From IMG/VR virus record IMGVR_UViG_3300008266_000313, positions 1 to 38,112 of that record: DNA of 38,112 nucleotides, one strand, 5' to 3'. Of the stretch, positions 12,389 to 19,944 are shown piece by piece. The translations under genes were made by a program, and so were the position numbers. The DNA comes from a virus. The notes below the pieces were generated by a model. It saw only the letters and a program-made list of their open reading frames with translations. It was not told the DNA's origin and ran no database searches. Position 1 is the first letter of the stretch. Every line of letters begins with the position of its first letter.

Positions 12389-12667
12389 ATGAAAAAGTTT
12401 TTTAATCAGTTGTTCTGTGATAGCAACTCTATAAATGAGAAGTCAGTAGTGGGATTCATGGCTTTTGTAATGATGATTTTGTTTGCAATAGCAGATATTA
12501 TCACAGGCTTCATGGGAACTTCACTTATAGTTAATGAGTTCATATTCAATTCTTTTCTTATACTTGTACTCGGATCCTTTGCAATAGGGTCTGTTGATAA
12601 GTATACAAATAAGAAACATCAGTCAACTAACACAGAAGCTGAAACTGAGACAGAACAAGCTTCTTAA
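12389..12667 (+). CDS. Two-segment membrane protein, probable holin
   Basis: Of 92 residues, about 22-45 (VVGFMAFVMMILFAIADIIT) and 50-68 (VNEFIFNSFLILVLGSFAIG) form two membrane segments separated by a short loop, with a charged C-terminal tail rich in Thr and Glu. This two-helix hairpin is typical of class II holins and lies directly before the endolysin gene, with four-base spacing to the upstream gene. Which of the membrane proteins in this block actually forms the lesion cannot be decided from sequence. Confidence 0.6.
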   Translation: MKKFFNQLFCDSNSINEKSVVGFMAFVMMILFAIADIITGFMGTSLIVNEFIFNSFLILVLGSFAIGSVDKYTNKKHQSTNTEAETETEQAS

Positions 12668-12678
12668 AAACTTACAGT

Positions 12679-13224
12679 ATGAAAAAGTATACAATAGGTG
12701 AACTGCAGTTTGAGTTCAAAAGACTGGGATACCAGTGGTTTGACTTTATGATTGTAGGTATTAGATCTGCAGCTAACAAGCCCAATGAGTTTGATGATCT
12801 TATTGGATTAGTAGCTAATGGAAAAATTTCTTGGTTTACAGGTACTACAAATCCAGGGACTCACTGGCTTAAAAATATTATGAACCCAAAAGGTACAGCA
12901 CTTCTCAAACCAGGTCAGTATATTGATACTTGGGAGATAGGTTTACACCAGGGTAAGTATGAAGCTTTTAAGCAGGTGAAACCTGTAACAGTATTTAGAG
13001 ATAAAGATCTTGATGATATTGCTGAAGAAACAGCAGTTACAGATACTGGCTTATTTGGTATCAATATTCACAGAGCAAATGAAAAGGCTATTAGTAGACT
13101 TATTGATAAATGGTCTGCTGGATGTCAGGTATTAAATAACCCTGCAGATTTCAAGACTCTTCTTGATGAAGCTAAGGCTAGTAAGAAAAAAGCCTTTACT
13201 TACACTCTGCTTAAAGAGTTTTAA
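12679..13224 (+). CDS. Endolysin-like peptidoglycan enzyme
   Basis: The 181-residue protein has the pattern of a family of phage lysins related to L,D-transpeptidase or YkuD-like folds: FGINIHRAN (about residues 127-135) followed by KWSAGCQVLNNPADF (about 145-160), giving a His and an S-x-GC motif with a candidate catalytic Cys. The N-terminal part (HWLKNIMNPKGTALLKPGQY) is also typical. There is no signal peptide, so release by holins is expected. It closes the lysis block. Confidence 0.7.
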   Translation: MKKYTIGELQFEFKRLGYQWFDFMIVGIRSAANKPNEFDDLIGLVANGKISWFTGTTNPGTHWLKNIMNPKGTALLKPGQYIDTWEIGLHQGKYEAFKQVKPVTVFRDKDLDDIAEETAVTDTGLFGINIHRANEKAISRLIDKWSAGCQVLNNPADFKTLLDEAKASKKKAFTYTLLKEF

Positions 13225-13226
13225 TC

Positions 13227-14246
13227 ATGGCTGCAAATAATGCTAAATATTATTCTATAATCAAGAGGTATATTACCAAATTTCCAAATTCACCAAAAAA
13301 AGCTTTAGCTAGAAAAATCTTTAGTGAAAATAAATTGGTTTTTGGAAAGTTAGATAATGCTTATAAAAGCTTAAGATATTATACTGGAGCTAATGGTAAT
13401 AAAAGTAGAGCTACGTTAAATAAAGAAAAAAAACTTACTACTCTTAAATATGGTAATGATTGTAAAGCAATAAATCCTTTTGAATTACCACAATCAGATT
13501 ATTCTCCAACAGAACCTTTTGTTATCCCTACATCTATAACAAAGCTTGGTATTTTATCAGACATACACATTCCTGAGCATGACATAGATGCACTTACAGT
13601 TGCAATTCGCGATTTGCAAAATGAGAATATAGATGGGTTGCTTTTAAATGGTGATATATTAGATATGCACCAAGTATCAAGACACTTTAAAGACCCAGGG
13701 AGAGCCAGAATTAAAAAGGAGTTTGAACTGGGCCTTCAGTTTATAGAAGCAATTAAAAGAGCTTTCCCTGAAATACCTATCTATTTTAAAGAGGGTAATC
13801 ATGAAAAGCGCTGGCCTGTGTGGCTTAGATCCAGAGCTATTGAGATTTGGGATGATGAAGAATACACAATACCATCTAAACTAAGATTAGGTGAACATGG
13901 TATTACATGGATTCCTAATATTCAACCAATTAAATATGGTAATCTATGGATAATTCATGGTAATGAAATATCAGGAAATTCCAGAGTTTCTCCAGCACAT
14001 GCTGTATCTTTAAAAACACATGAGAGCACACTTACTGGGGATAAACACAGACCTGATAAAAAGCATGCTAAACATCAGCTTTCTGGTAATATTAGTTCTT
14101 ATTATACAGTAGGTTGTCTTTGTGGATTAAGAGCAGACTATCTTCCTAATAATGATTGGATGCATGGATTTGCCATAGCTTATGTAAACTCTCAGGGTAA
14201 TATAAGTGTTCATAATAAGGAAATACATAATGGCAGAATCCTATAA
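13227..14246 (+). CDS. Calcineurin-like metallophosphatase with N-terminal extension
   Basis: All motifs of the metallophosphatase family are visible in the 339-residue product: SDIHIP (D112, H114), NGDILD (D143), GNHEKR (N191, H192), IIHGNE (H244) and TGDKHR (H274, where many relatives have GHTH). The first 85 residues form a basic helical extension that may bind nucleic acid. Phage enzymes of this class act on nucleotides, RNA ends or protein phosphates; the substrate cannot be named. The start is two bases after the endolysin stop. Confidence 0.8.
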   Translation: MAANNAKYYSIIKRYITKFPNSPKKALARKIFSENKLVFGKLDNAYKSLRYYTGANGNKSRATLNKEKKLTTLKYGNDCKAINPFELPQSDYSPTEPFVIPTSITKLGILSDIHIPEHDIDALTVAIRDLQNENIDGLLLNGDILDMHQVSRHFKDPGRARIKKEFELGLQFIEAIKRAFPEIPIYFKEGNHEKRWPVWLRSRAIEIWDDEEYTIPSKLRLGEHGITWIPNIQPIKYGNLWIIHGNEISGNSRVSPAHAVSLKTHESTLTGDKHRPDKKHAKHQLSGNISSYYTVGCLCGLRADYLPNNDWMHGFAIAYVNSQGNISVHNKEIHNGRIL

Positions 14247-14598
14247 ATTTAGAATCATGAATCCAGAAATAAAGAAACCTGAGACTTGGCCCTTCTTGGA
14301 ACTTGATGTTTATATAGAGGATGAATCTGCAGCTTTAGTGGAGAAATCTACTTTATTTTTGGATTATGATCAGATTGAGATTATGTATTTCTGGGAAAGC
14401 ACTCTTAGACTTACTAATGGTGAGAGCAAGTCTATAACTGTAATAAGACTATCAGATGACACTAACTTTAAAGTAGCTTTAAGCTATAACAGATTTAAAA
14501 AGGTGATTATGGAGTGGTTTAAATATTATAACTACTTGATAGACAGCGGAGTATATGAGCTTACCTTAAATACAGAAGAAGAAAAAGAATCTGAGTAA
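14230..14598 (+). CDS. Hypothetical protein
   Basis: From ATG at 14230, inside the end of the phosphatase gene, the product has 122 residues (MAESYKFRIMNPEIKKPETW...). It is acidic and beta-rich at first (FLELDVYIEDESAAL), with a C-terminal Glu-rich tail. An upstream ATG at 14206 would add eight residues and more overlap; the shorter form fits the spacing better. A terminator follows 27 bases after the stop. Function unknown. Confidence 0.65.
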   Translation: MAESYKFRIMNPEIKKPETWPFLELDVYIEDESAALVEKSTLFLDYDQIEIMYFWESTLRLTNGESKSITVIRLSDDTNFKVALSYNRFKKVIMEWFKYYNYLIDSGVYELTLNTEEEKESE

Positions 14599-14625
14599 CT
14601 TCCCTTCCCAGTTACTCCATCAGAG

Positions 14626-14651
14626 ACCTAGTCCCGTAAGACTAGGTTTCT
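14626..14651 (+). terminator. Rho-independent terminator
   Basis: ACCTAGTC (14626-14633) pairs perfectly with GACTAGGT (14640-14647) around a 6-base loop and is followed by a T-rich stretch. It ends the fibre, lysis and phosphatase block. Confidence 0.85.
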
Positions 14652-14664
14652 TTATTTATAACTA

Positions 14665-14695
14665 TTTGATATTTAAACATTTCATATTATATTTG
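14665..14695 (+). promoter_or_regulatory. Full Bacteroidota-type promoter
   Basis: TTTG at 14665-14668, exactly 19 bases, then TATATTTG at 14688-14695. This matches the housekeeping consensus of Bacteroidota (TTTG at -33 and TAnnTTTG at -7). It follows a terminator and precedes the 14725 gene with the leader CCTAAAAACCAATAAACATG, so it opens the packaging and capsid block and implies use of the host RNA polymerase. Confidence 0.8.
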
Positions 14696-14724
14696 CTAAA
14701 TGTTTAACCTAAAAACCAATAAAC

Positions 14725-15015
14725 ATGTCAAAAGAAACAATTGAAAATCAAGAACAGGAACTTAGTCCTGAACAGATTGCAGCTCTTAAAGCTAACATGA
14801 CTGAGTACTACAATGATCAGATTCCTATGCTTAAGTTACAGCTTGAAGCAGAAGGACTTGCTGCTGATCTAGAAGAAGCTAGACTTAGAAGACTTGTAGC
14901 TTCTATGCGTATTGCACAAATCATGGCTGGACCACAAGCTGATCCTGAAGCAAAGCAATCTCAAGAAGAACTTGCTGAATTTAAAAAAGAAAGAAAGCTT
15001 AAAACACAAGCATAA
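14725..15015 (+). CDS. Hypothetical coiled-coil protein
   Basis: The 96-residue product is almost fully helical and strongly charged (ELSPEQIAALKANMTEYYND, then LKLQLEAEGLAADLEEARLR). It has no membrane or signal segment. It is the first gene behind the consensus promoter and is separated by two bases from a winged-helix gene. Its length and composition would suit a small structural or regulatory adaptor; function not established. Confidence 0.7.
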   Translation: MSKETIENQEQELSPEQIAALKANMTEYYNDQIPMLKLQLEAEGLAADLEEARLRRLVASMRIAQIMAGPQADPEAKQSQEELAEFKKERKLKTQA

Positions 15016-15017
15016 TC

Positions 15018-15428
15018 ATGGCTAAAGTAAATCTTGTAACAAAGCGGGTAACAATGGACAACTGGAATATTATAAAGTTCCAGCTTGTTTCACACTGCTA
15101 TATTCAAGGTTTGGCTTTGTCTGATTCTGAATTAAACTGTTTGACTCTTCTAGGAATAAACAAGGAAGCTGAGCTTGCAGAGTTTTGCAATGCTTCTTGT
15201 GCAGAAGACCAAAGAGATAAAGAACCTGCTTTAGTTTATAAGTCTCACATATTCAAGAATCCACAAACAGTAAGAAACTGTTTGACTAAACTTGAAAAAA
15301 TGGGACTTATAACTAAGGAGGGTAAGAATAGAAAGAAGATATTCCTTTCAGATTCTCTAAAAGTTCAGACAACAGGTAACATAGTTCTTGATTATAAAAT
15401 AGTGTACGTTGAACCCGAAAAAGTCTAA
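15018..15428 (+). CDS. Winged-helix-like DNA-binding protein
   Basis: In this 136-residue protein the segment FKNPQTVRNCLTKLEKMGLI followed by TKEGKNRKKIFLSD (about residues 75-110) reads as recognition helix plus wing of a winged helix-turn-helix domain. An N-terminal part with several Cys residues (SHCYIQGLALSDSELNCLTL; CNASC) may stabilise it. A regulator of the late block or a DNA-packaging accessory protein is possible. The next gene starts inside its last 20 bases. Confidence 0.55.
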   Translation: MAKVNLVTKRVTMDNWNIIKFQLVSHCYIQGLALSDSELNCLTLLGINKEAELAEFCNASCAEDQRDKEPALVYKSHIFKNPQTVRNCLTKLEKMGLITKEGKNRKKIFLSDSLKVQTTGNIVLDYKIVYVEPEKV

Positions 15429-15816
15429 AGCAATAGTAGATATCACAGCTAAAGAGTTGGATGTCACTTCTGATCTTGTAAAAGACATAACCTCATTCTA
15501 CTGGAGTAGAATAAGAAAAGCTTTAACAGGATTAGAATTTCCAACTATAACACTGCATGGATTAGGAGAAATGTCAATAAGACCTATCAAGCTTAAGGAG
15601 TTTACAGAAGAACATGTCAATCTAAAAAAGTATGTAAACCCTAAGAAGTTTGGTGGCTTTCAGAGAATGAAAGTAATAGAGAGCAGACTTGACAGACTAG
15701 TAAACATGCAGTTGATGTTAGATATTCAATACATTAAAAAAGAAAGCTCAAAAACCAAAAAAGATGAATATCAAAAAAATCTGGAAAGACAAAGCCCTGA
15801 TTCTGGAGGGGATTAA
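15409..15816 (+). CDS. IHF/HU-like DNA-binding protein, TTG start
   Basis: The frame opens with TTG at 15409 because a stop lies three codons upstream and no ATG precedes the conserved part. The product has 135 residues: VDITAKELDVTSDLVKDITS (helical arm), then FPTITLHGLGEMSIRPIKLK, which fits the strand and GxG turn of the HU/IHF body, followed by a basic C-terminal tail (KKESSKTKKDEYQ). IHF-like subunits are known from crAss-like phages. It overlaps both neighbours, consistent with translational coupling. Likely DNA bending or packaging support. Confidence 0.55.
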   Translation: MNPKKSKAIVDITAKELDVTSDLVKDITSFYWSRIRKALTGLEFPTITLHGLGEMSIRPIKLKEFTEEHVNLKKYVNPKKFGGFQRMKVIESRLDRLVNMQLMLDIQYIKKESSKTKKDEYQKNLERQSPDSGGD

Positions 15817-16078
15817 GAATAGCATCTTTAAAAAAGAACATGTTGAACTTATAGCTGCAGAAAGACAAGCTATCTGTGATAAGTGCGATCTTATTGATCT
15901 TAAAGGTGATAAGTGTTTGGTATCTGGTACTAAGCCTTGTTGTGGAGAATGTGGATGTAGTTTAGAATTTAAAACCAGATCTCTTTCATCAGAGTGTCCT
16001 CATCCTAAAGGACCTAAATGGGAAGCATATATGGATGAGGATGATGAAGATAAGCTCAACTTAGAATTAGGAATCTAA
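15764..16078 (+). CDS. Small zinc-ribbon-like protein
   Basis: Eight Cys residues lie in 104 residues: C38-x2-C41, C51, C59, C60, C63, C65 and C78 (CDKCDLIDLKGDKC, PCCGECGC, SECPH). This arrangement fits one or two zinc-binding ribbons. The N-terminus is a basic helix (MNIKKIWKDKALILEGIKNS) and the C-terminus is very acidic (DEDDEDK). It starts inside the IHF-like gene, a 53-base overlap. From memory, similar Cys-rich proteins occur beside terminase genes of Bacteroidota phages; function unknown. Confidence 0.65.
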   Translation: MNIKKIWKDKALILEGIKNSIFKKEHVELIAAERQAICDKCDLIDLKGDKCLVSGTKPCCGECGCSLEFKTRSLSSECPHPKGPKWEAYMDEDDEDKLNLELGI

Positions 16079-16089
16079 TACCAACTCAA

Positions 16090-16920
16090 ATGACACTCAT
16101 ATTCAAATCAGAGACCCACTCCTACACCAGCAAAGATCCAAATGAACAAATAAATTGGATTAGCGTAACCAGCTTTGTAAGCTTGTTTAAAGATAAGTTT
16201 GATGCTAAAAAAATAGCAGAGAAATCATCTAAAAATAAGAGATCAAAATGGTATGGTATTCCACCTGAAGAGATTCAGGAAATATGGAATGCTGAGGCTA
16301 AGAGAGCAACTGATTTGGGTACATGGTATCATAACCAGAGAGAAACAGATATTACTGGTATAGATACTATTGAGAGACAAGGTATTGCAATTCCTATTAT
16401 AAAACCAATTATTCAAGATGGTGTAAAGCATGCACCAGATCAAAAACTTACTGAAGGGATATATCCAGAACACTTGGTATATCTTAAATCAGCAGGTTTA
16501 TGTGGACAATCAGATCTTGTAGAAATAGTAAAGAATACTGTCAATATCATTGATTACAAAACCAACAAAGAAATTAAGACAGAATCTTACAAGAACTGGG
16601 AAGGGCTATCTCAAAAAATGAGTGGCCCTTGTTCACACTTAGATGATTGCAATTTCTACCACTATGCTTTACAACTGAGTACTTATATGTATATTATACT
16701 AAAGCATAATCCTCAGTTTAAACCTGGTAAACTTACTCTTCACCATATTATTTTTGAAGAAGAAAGCAAAGATAAGTATGGTAATCCAGTAGCTAAAAGA
16801 GATAATGATGGCAACCCTATTGTAAAAGAAGTTGTACCTTATGAGTTACCTTATCTTAAATCTGAGGTAATTGCAATGATTAACTGGTTAAAAGACAATA
16901 AAGACACAATTAAAAAATGA
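16090..16920 (+). CDS. PD-(D/E)XK nuclease (RecB/Cas4-like)
   Basis: The 276-residue protein has the RecB-type nuclease core: HNQRE near residue 81, the EHLVY segment near 127, SDLVE (D142), then VNIIDYKTNK (D155, K157 of D-x-K), and YHYALQLSTYMYIIL (the Q-x3-Y helix that follows the active site). Such enzymes process DNA ends in phage recombination, replication or packaging. It lies upstream of the terminase genes and its TGA overlaps the ATG of the next small gene (ATGA), so the two are coupled. Confidence 0.75.
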   Translation: MTLIFKSETHSYTSKDPNEQINWISVTSFVSLFKDKFDAKKIAEKSSKNKRSKWYGIPPEEIQEIWNAEAKRATDLGTWYHNQRETDITGIDTIERQGIAIPIIKPIIQDGVKHAPDQKLTEGIYPEHLVYLKSAGLCGQSDLVEIVKNTVNIIDYKTNKEIKTESYKNWEGLSQKMSGPCSHLDDCNFYHYALQLSTYMYIILKHNPQFKPGKLTLHHIIFEEESKDKYGNPVAKRDNDGNPIVKEVVPYELPYLKSEVIAMINWLKDNKDTIKK

Positions 16921-17063
16921 GTAATGATCAATACCAACAAAAAAGTTTTTGGAATAAGAAAGTAAAAAAGAAAGCTTCACCTAAATGTGAGTCAGGTAAA
17001 AAAATAATTAAAGAGATTAAAGATGACAACAAGATTATTCGACATAGAGAATGGGGAGGTTAA
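16917..17063 (+). CDS. Tiny basic protein (48 residues)
   Basis: The ATG at 16917 overlaps the stop of the nuclease gene and the frame runs to TAA at 17063, overlapping the next gene by 41 bases. The peptide (MSNDQYQQKSFWNKKVKKKA...) is very rich in Lys and hydrophilic, suggesting nucleic-acid contact. The ATGA junction favours coupled translation. No family recognised; it is short enough that chance cannot be excluded. Confidence 0.45.
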   Translation: MSNDQYQQKSFWNKKVKKKASPKCESGKKIIKEIKDDNKIIRHREWGG

Positions 17064-17541
17064 ACCTACAGAGCACTGCTATGCTTTGAAGTTTTTAAAA
17101 GATATCATGGATGAATTTCCTGATAACTACATAAAGATCTACAAGTATCTCTTCTACATGACATGTCCTAATCCAGATATGAATCCTTACTTTCATATGA
17201 GTGAGGTAGAGAAAGAAGAAGTTATTCTAGAAGATATTGAAGCAGACTTCTCTACTGATGAGGATCTTGTACAGATAGCTCTTAAAAAATGTGAGAAGAT
17301 GTATGAAACTCCTACATCTAGAGCATATAAAGGTCTTAAATCTATGTTAGATAGATTAGCTGTCTATATGGAAAATACACCTATTACACATGGTAGAGAT
17401 GGAAACATCAACTCTTTAGTAGCTGCAGCTAAGAACTTTGATGGTATAAGAGCTTCCTTTAAAGGAGCATATAAAGATTTAAAAGAAGAACAACAATCAC
17501 ATGTGCGAGGTGGAGCAGGTCTTGCATATGATCAAATGTAA
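17023..17541 (+). CDS. Hypothetical protein upstream of terminase (small terminase candidate by position)
   Basis: A 172-residue, mostly helical, acidic protein. Noticeable segments are DFSTDEDLVQIALKKCEKMY (about 75-95), YKGLKSMLDRLAVYMENTPI (about 102-122) and a C-terminal RGGAGLAYDQM. Proteins with this helical part and C-terminus recur, as far as I recall, before the terminase of large Bacteroidota phages. The position two genes before the large terminase makes a small-terminase role possible, but no DNA-binding domain is clear. Confidence 0.6.
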   Translation: MTTRLFDIENGEVKPTEHCYALKFLKDIMDEFPDNYIKIYKYLFYMTCPNPDMNPYFHMSEVEKEEVILEDIEADFSTDEDLVQIALKKCEKMYETPTSRAYKGLKSMLDRLAVYMENTPITHGRDGNINSLVAAAKNFDGIRASFKGAYKDLKEEQQSHVRGGAGLAYDQM

Positions 17542-17545
17542 AATC

Positions 17546-17755
17546 ATGGAAAAAGAATTCTTTAATGACTGGTTATTTCACTATAACCCCTATTCAAAAA
17601 TTTGGTCAGCTTTTGAAAGACAAGATCTGGTACCTTACTTTAATGGATTAAATTGTAAAACTTTGATTCAATCTAGTAAACATTCTACCCTTGTAGACAT
17701 AATCAATAAAGGGGAAGGTAAGTTAGCTAAGATGAAAAAAATAATCAATGAGTAG
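17546..17755 (+). CDS. Small hypothetical protein with an aromatic motif
   Basis: From ATG at 17546 the product has 69 residues (MEKEFFNDWLFHYNPYSKIW...). The pattern NPYSKIWSAFERQDLVPYFN, followed later by STLVDIINKGEG, matches a type of small protein I recall from many Bacteroidota phages and that has no assigned function. An in-frame ATG at 17501 would overlap the previous gene more deeply. Its end overlaps the start of the large terminase by eight bases. Confidence 0.6.
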   Translation: MEKEFFNDWLFHYNPYSKIWSAFERQDLVPYFNGLNCKTLIQSSKHSTLVDIINKGEGKLAKMKKIINE

Positions 17756-19943
17756 TTACATTAAAATACCTACTTGGAATAAAGGTGTTTGGGAATACAC
17801 TGAATTTGCTACTCGTGATGAGTACAAAGACTTTGTACTTTCTGTATTTAAAGAACCTGGAAAATATGATTTTAATGAAGTTTCTCTATACTTTAATGAA
17901 GAAGCTCAAAAATTTAGGAATCAGGGTTACTATTTCTCTGGACCTATGGGTAGCAAGGATTATAGAAAATATTGGGATGCAGAAAAAGAAAAATGCAGAT
18001 ATGGAGCAATCTTTACAGATGGTAAACTCACATGGTACCTTCCCAGAGAATACTACATGTGGCTCAATTTCTTACCAATCAATGACAAAGAAAAAAGAAA
18101 GTTTGACTTTCCAAGTGTCAGGGATGCACAATACCACATGGCATTATACGAGCTCCTTGCAGAACTCAACTATCAACATGCAGCTATCCTCAAAAAGCGA
18201 CAAATAGCATCTTCTTATTTCCACTGTGCTAAGATGATAAATCTTATATGGTTTGAAGAAACACCTATTGTAAAGATGGGTGCAAGCCTTAAAGATTATA
18301 TCAATGAAAAAGGATCTTGGAAATTTCTAAATGAGTACAAGTCTTTCCTGGATTTGCATACTGCTTGGTATAGACCTATGAATCCTAATAAGGTTCTTTT
18401 GTGGCAACAGCAGATTGAGCAAGTTATAGGTGGTAGAAAAAGTATGACTGGTCTAAAAGGTGTGCTTCAAGGAGTTACTTTTGAGAAAGATCCTACATCT
18501 GGTGTAGGTGGACCATGTACTTTCTTCTTTCATGAGGAAGCTGGTATTGCACCTAAGATGGATGTAACAGTGGAATTCTTGTTTCCTGCTATGCAATCAG
18601 GTATGCTTACTACAGGTTTATTTGTTGCTGCAGGATCTGTGGGTGACTTAGATCAGTGTCAACCTCTAAAGCAAATGATACTCTACCCAGAGTCTAATAG
18701 TATTTACTCAGTAGAATCTGATCTATTAGATGACAAAGGTACTATAGGTAAGACAGGTTTATTTATACCTGAGCAATGGTCTATGCCTCCATTTATAGAT
18801 CAGTATGGTAATTCTCTAGTAAAAGAATCAGTAGAAGCTATTGATAATCAAAGACTTAAGTGGAAAAAAGATCTTACACCTGAGCAATATCAGCTTAGAA
18901 TATCCCAGCATCCTAAGAATATAGCTGAAGCATTTGCCTTTAGAAAAGTATCTAAATTCCCTATGAGTCTAGTTGCAGCTCAAAAAAGAAGGATTGATGA
19001 AAAAGAATATCCTTATGAGTTTATAAATCTGGAGAGGGATGCTACTGGTAAGATAGAACCTAAGCTTACAAACAAGCTACCTATCTTAGAATTCCCTATA
19101 ACTAAGAACACTGAAGATAAAACAGGAGTATTAGTAGTATGGGAAAGACCACAAGCTAACTCAGAATGGGGTACCTATTATGCATCTATTGACCCCGTTG
19201 GTGAGGGTAAAACAACTACTTCAGAATCACTCTGTTCTATCTATGTCTATAAAAACCCAGTAGAGGTAACCAGAGTAGATAAACATGAGACTACTAATCA
19301 TATAGAAAATGATAGAATAGTAGCTGCATGGTGTGGTAGATTTGATGATATTAACAAAACCCATGAAAGACTAGAACTTATAATAGAGTGGTATAATGCA
19401 TGGACCATTGTGGAAAATAACATATCCCACTTTATTAACTACATGATACAAAGGAAGAAACAGAAGTATTTAGTACCTAAAAATCAAATTCTATTCCTTA
19501 AGGATCTGGGTAGTAATACTAACGTGTTCCAGGAGTATGGGTGGAAAAACACAGGTACTCTCTTCAAAAGTCACATGCTTAGCTACCTGATTGAGTTCTT
19601 AAAAGAAGAACTAACTCATGAAACTAAGGATGATGGTACCATAGTAAAGACTACTTATGGGGTAGAAAGAATACCAGATCCTATGGCTTTTACAGAAATG
19701 GAAGCATATGATGATGATGTAAACGTGGATAGATTAGTATCTTTAGCAGCGCTTATTGCCTTTGCTAAAGTTCAGCAGGCTAATAGAGGATACAAGAAAA
19801 GAGTAGACCAGGTAAACACTAATAACTTGCAAAAGTCTGATAATTTATATAAATTAAATACAAGCCCTTTTAGGCACATGGGAAAGATGAGGAAAGTTCC
19901 TGGTATGAGCTTTCCTAAATCTCCATTTAAAAACATGAGATAA
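17748..19943 (+). CDS. terL: Terminase large subunit (ATPase and nuclease)
   Basis: The 731-residue protein has the two-domain terminase layout. N-terminal ATPase: adenine-side residues near 120-130, the KKRQIASSYFH segment (149-159) in place of a classical Walker A, and a Walker B-like TFFFHEEAG (E263, E264). C-terminal RNase H-like nuclease: YYASIDPVGEG (D482), IVENN (E556) and DDDVNVDRLVSLAAL (D655-D661). It packages DNA through the portal, encoded two bases downstream. The ATPase loop lacks the textbook GxxxxGKT, as in several phage terminases. Confidence 0.85.
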   Translation: MSSYIKIPTWNKGVWEYTEFATRDEYKDFVLSVFKEPGKYDFNEVSLYFNEEAQKFRNQGYYFSGPMGSKDYRKYWDAEKEKCRYGAIFTDGKLTWYLPREYYMWLNFLPINDKEKRKFDFPSVRDAQYHMALYELLAELNYQHAAILKKRQIASSYFHCAKMINLIWFEETPIVKMGASLKDYINEKGSWKFLNEYKSFLDLHTAWYRPMNPNKVLLWQQQIEQVIGGRKSMTGLKGVLQGVTFEKDPTSGVGGPCTFFFHEEAGIAPKMDVTVEFLFPAMQSGMLTTGLFVAAGSVGDLDQCQPLKQMILYPESNSIYSVESDLLDDKGTIGKTGLFIPEQWSMPPFIDQYGNSLVKESVEAIDNQRLKWKKDLTPEQYQLRISQHPKNIAEAFAFRKVSKFPMSLVAAQKRRIDEKEYPYEFINLERDATGKIEPKLTNKLPILEFPITKNTEDKTGVLVVWERPQANSEWGTYYASIDPVGEGKTTTSESLCSIYVYKNPVEVTRVDKHETTNHIENDRIVAAWCGRFDDINKTHERLELIIEWYNAWTIVENNISHFINYMIQRKKQKYLVPKNQILFLKDLGSNTNVFQEYGWKNTGTLFKSHMLSYLIEFLKEELTHETKDDGTIVKTTYGVERIPDPMAFTEMEAYDDDVNVDRLVSLAALIAFAKVQQANRGYKKRVDQVNTNNLQKSDNLYKLNTSPFRHMGKMRKVPGMSFPKSPFKNMR

Positions 19944-19944
19944 C

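Noticed and set aside
17023-17541. Firm naming as small terminase subunit
   Set aside because: Position fits, but no helix-turn-helix or known small-terminase signature is visible, so only a positional hint is given.
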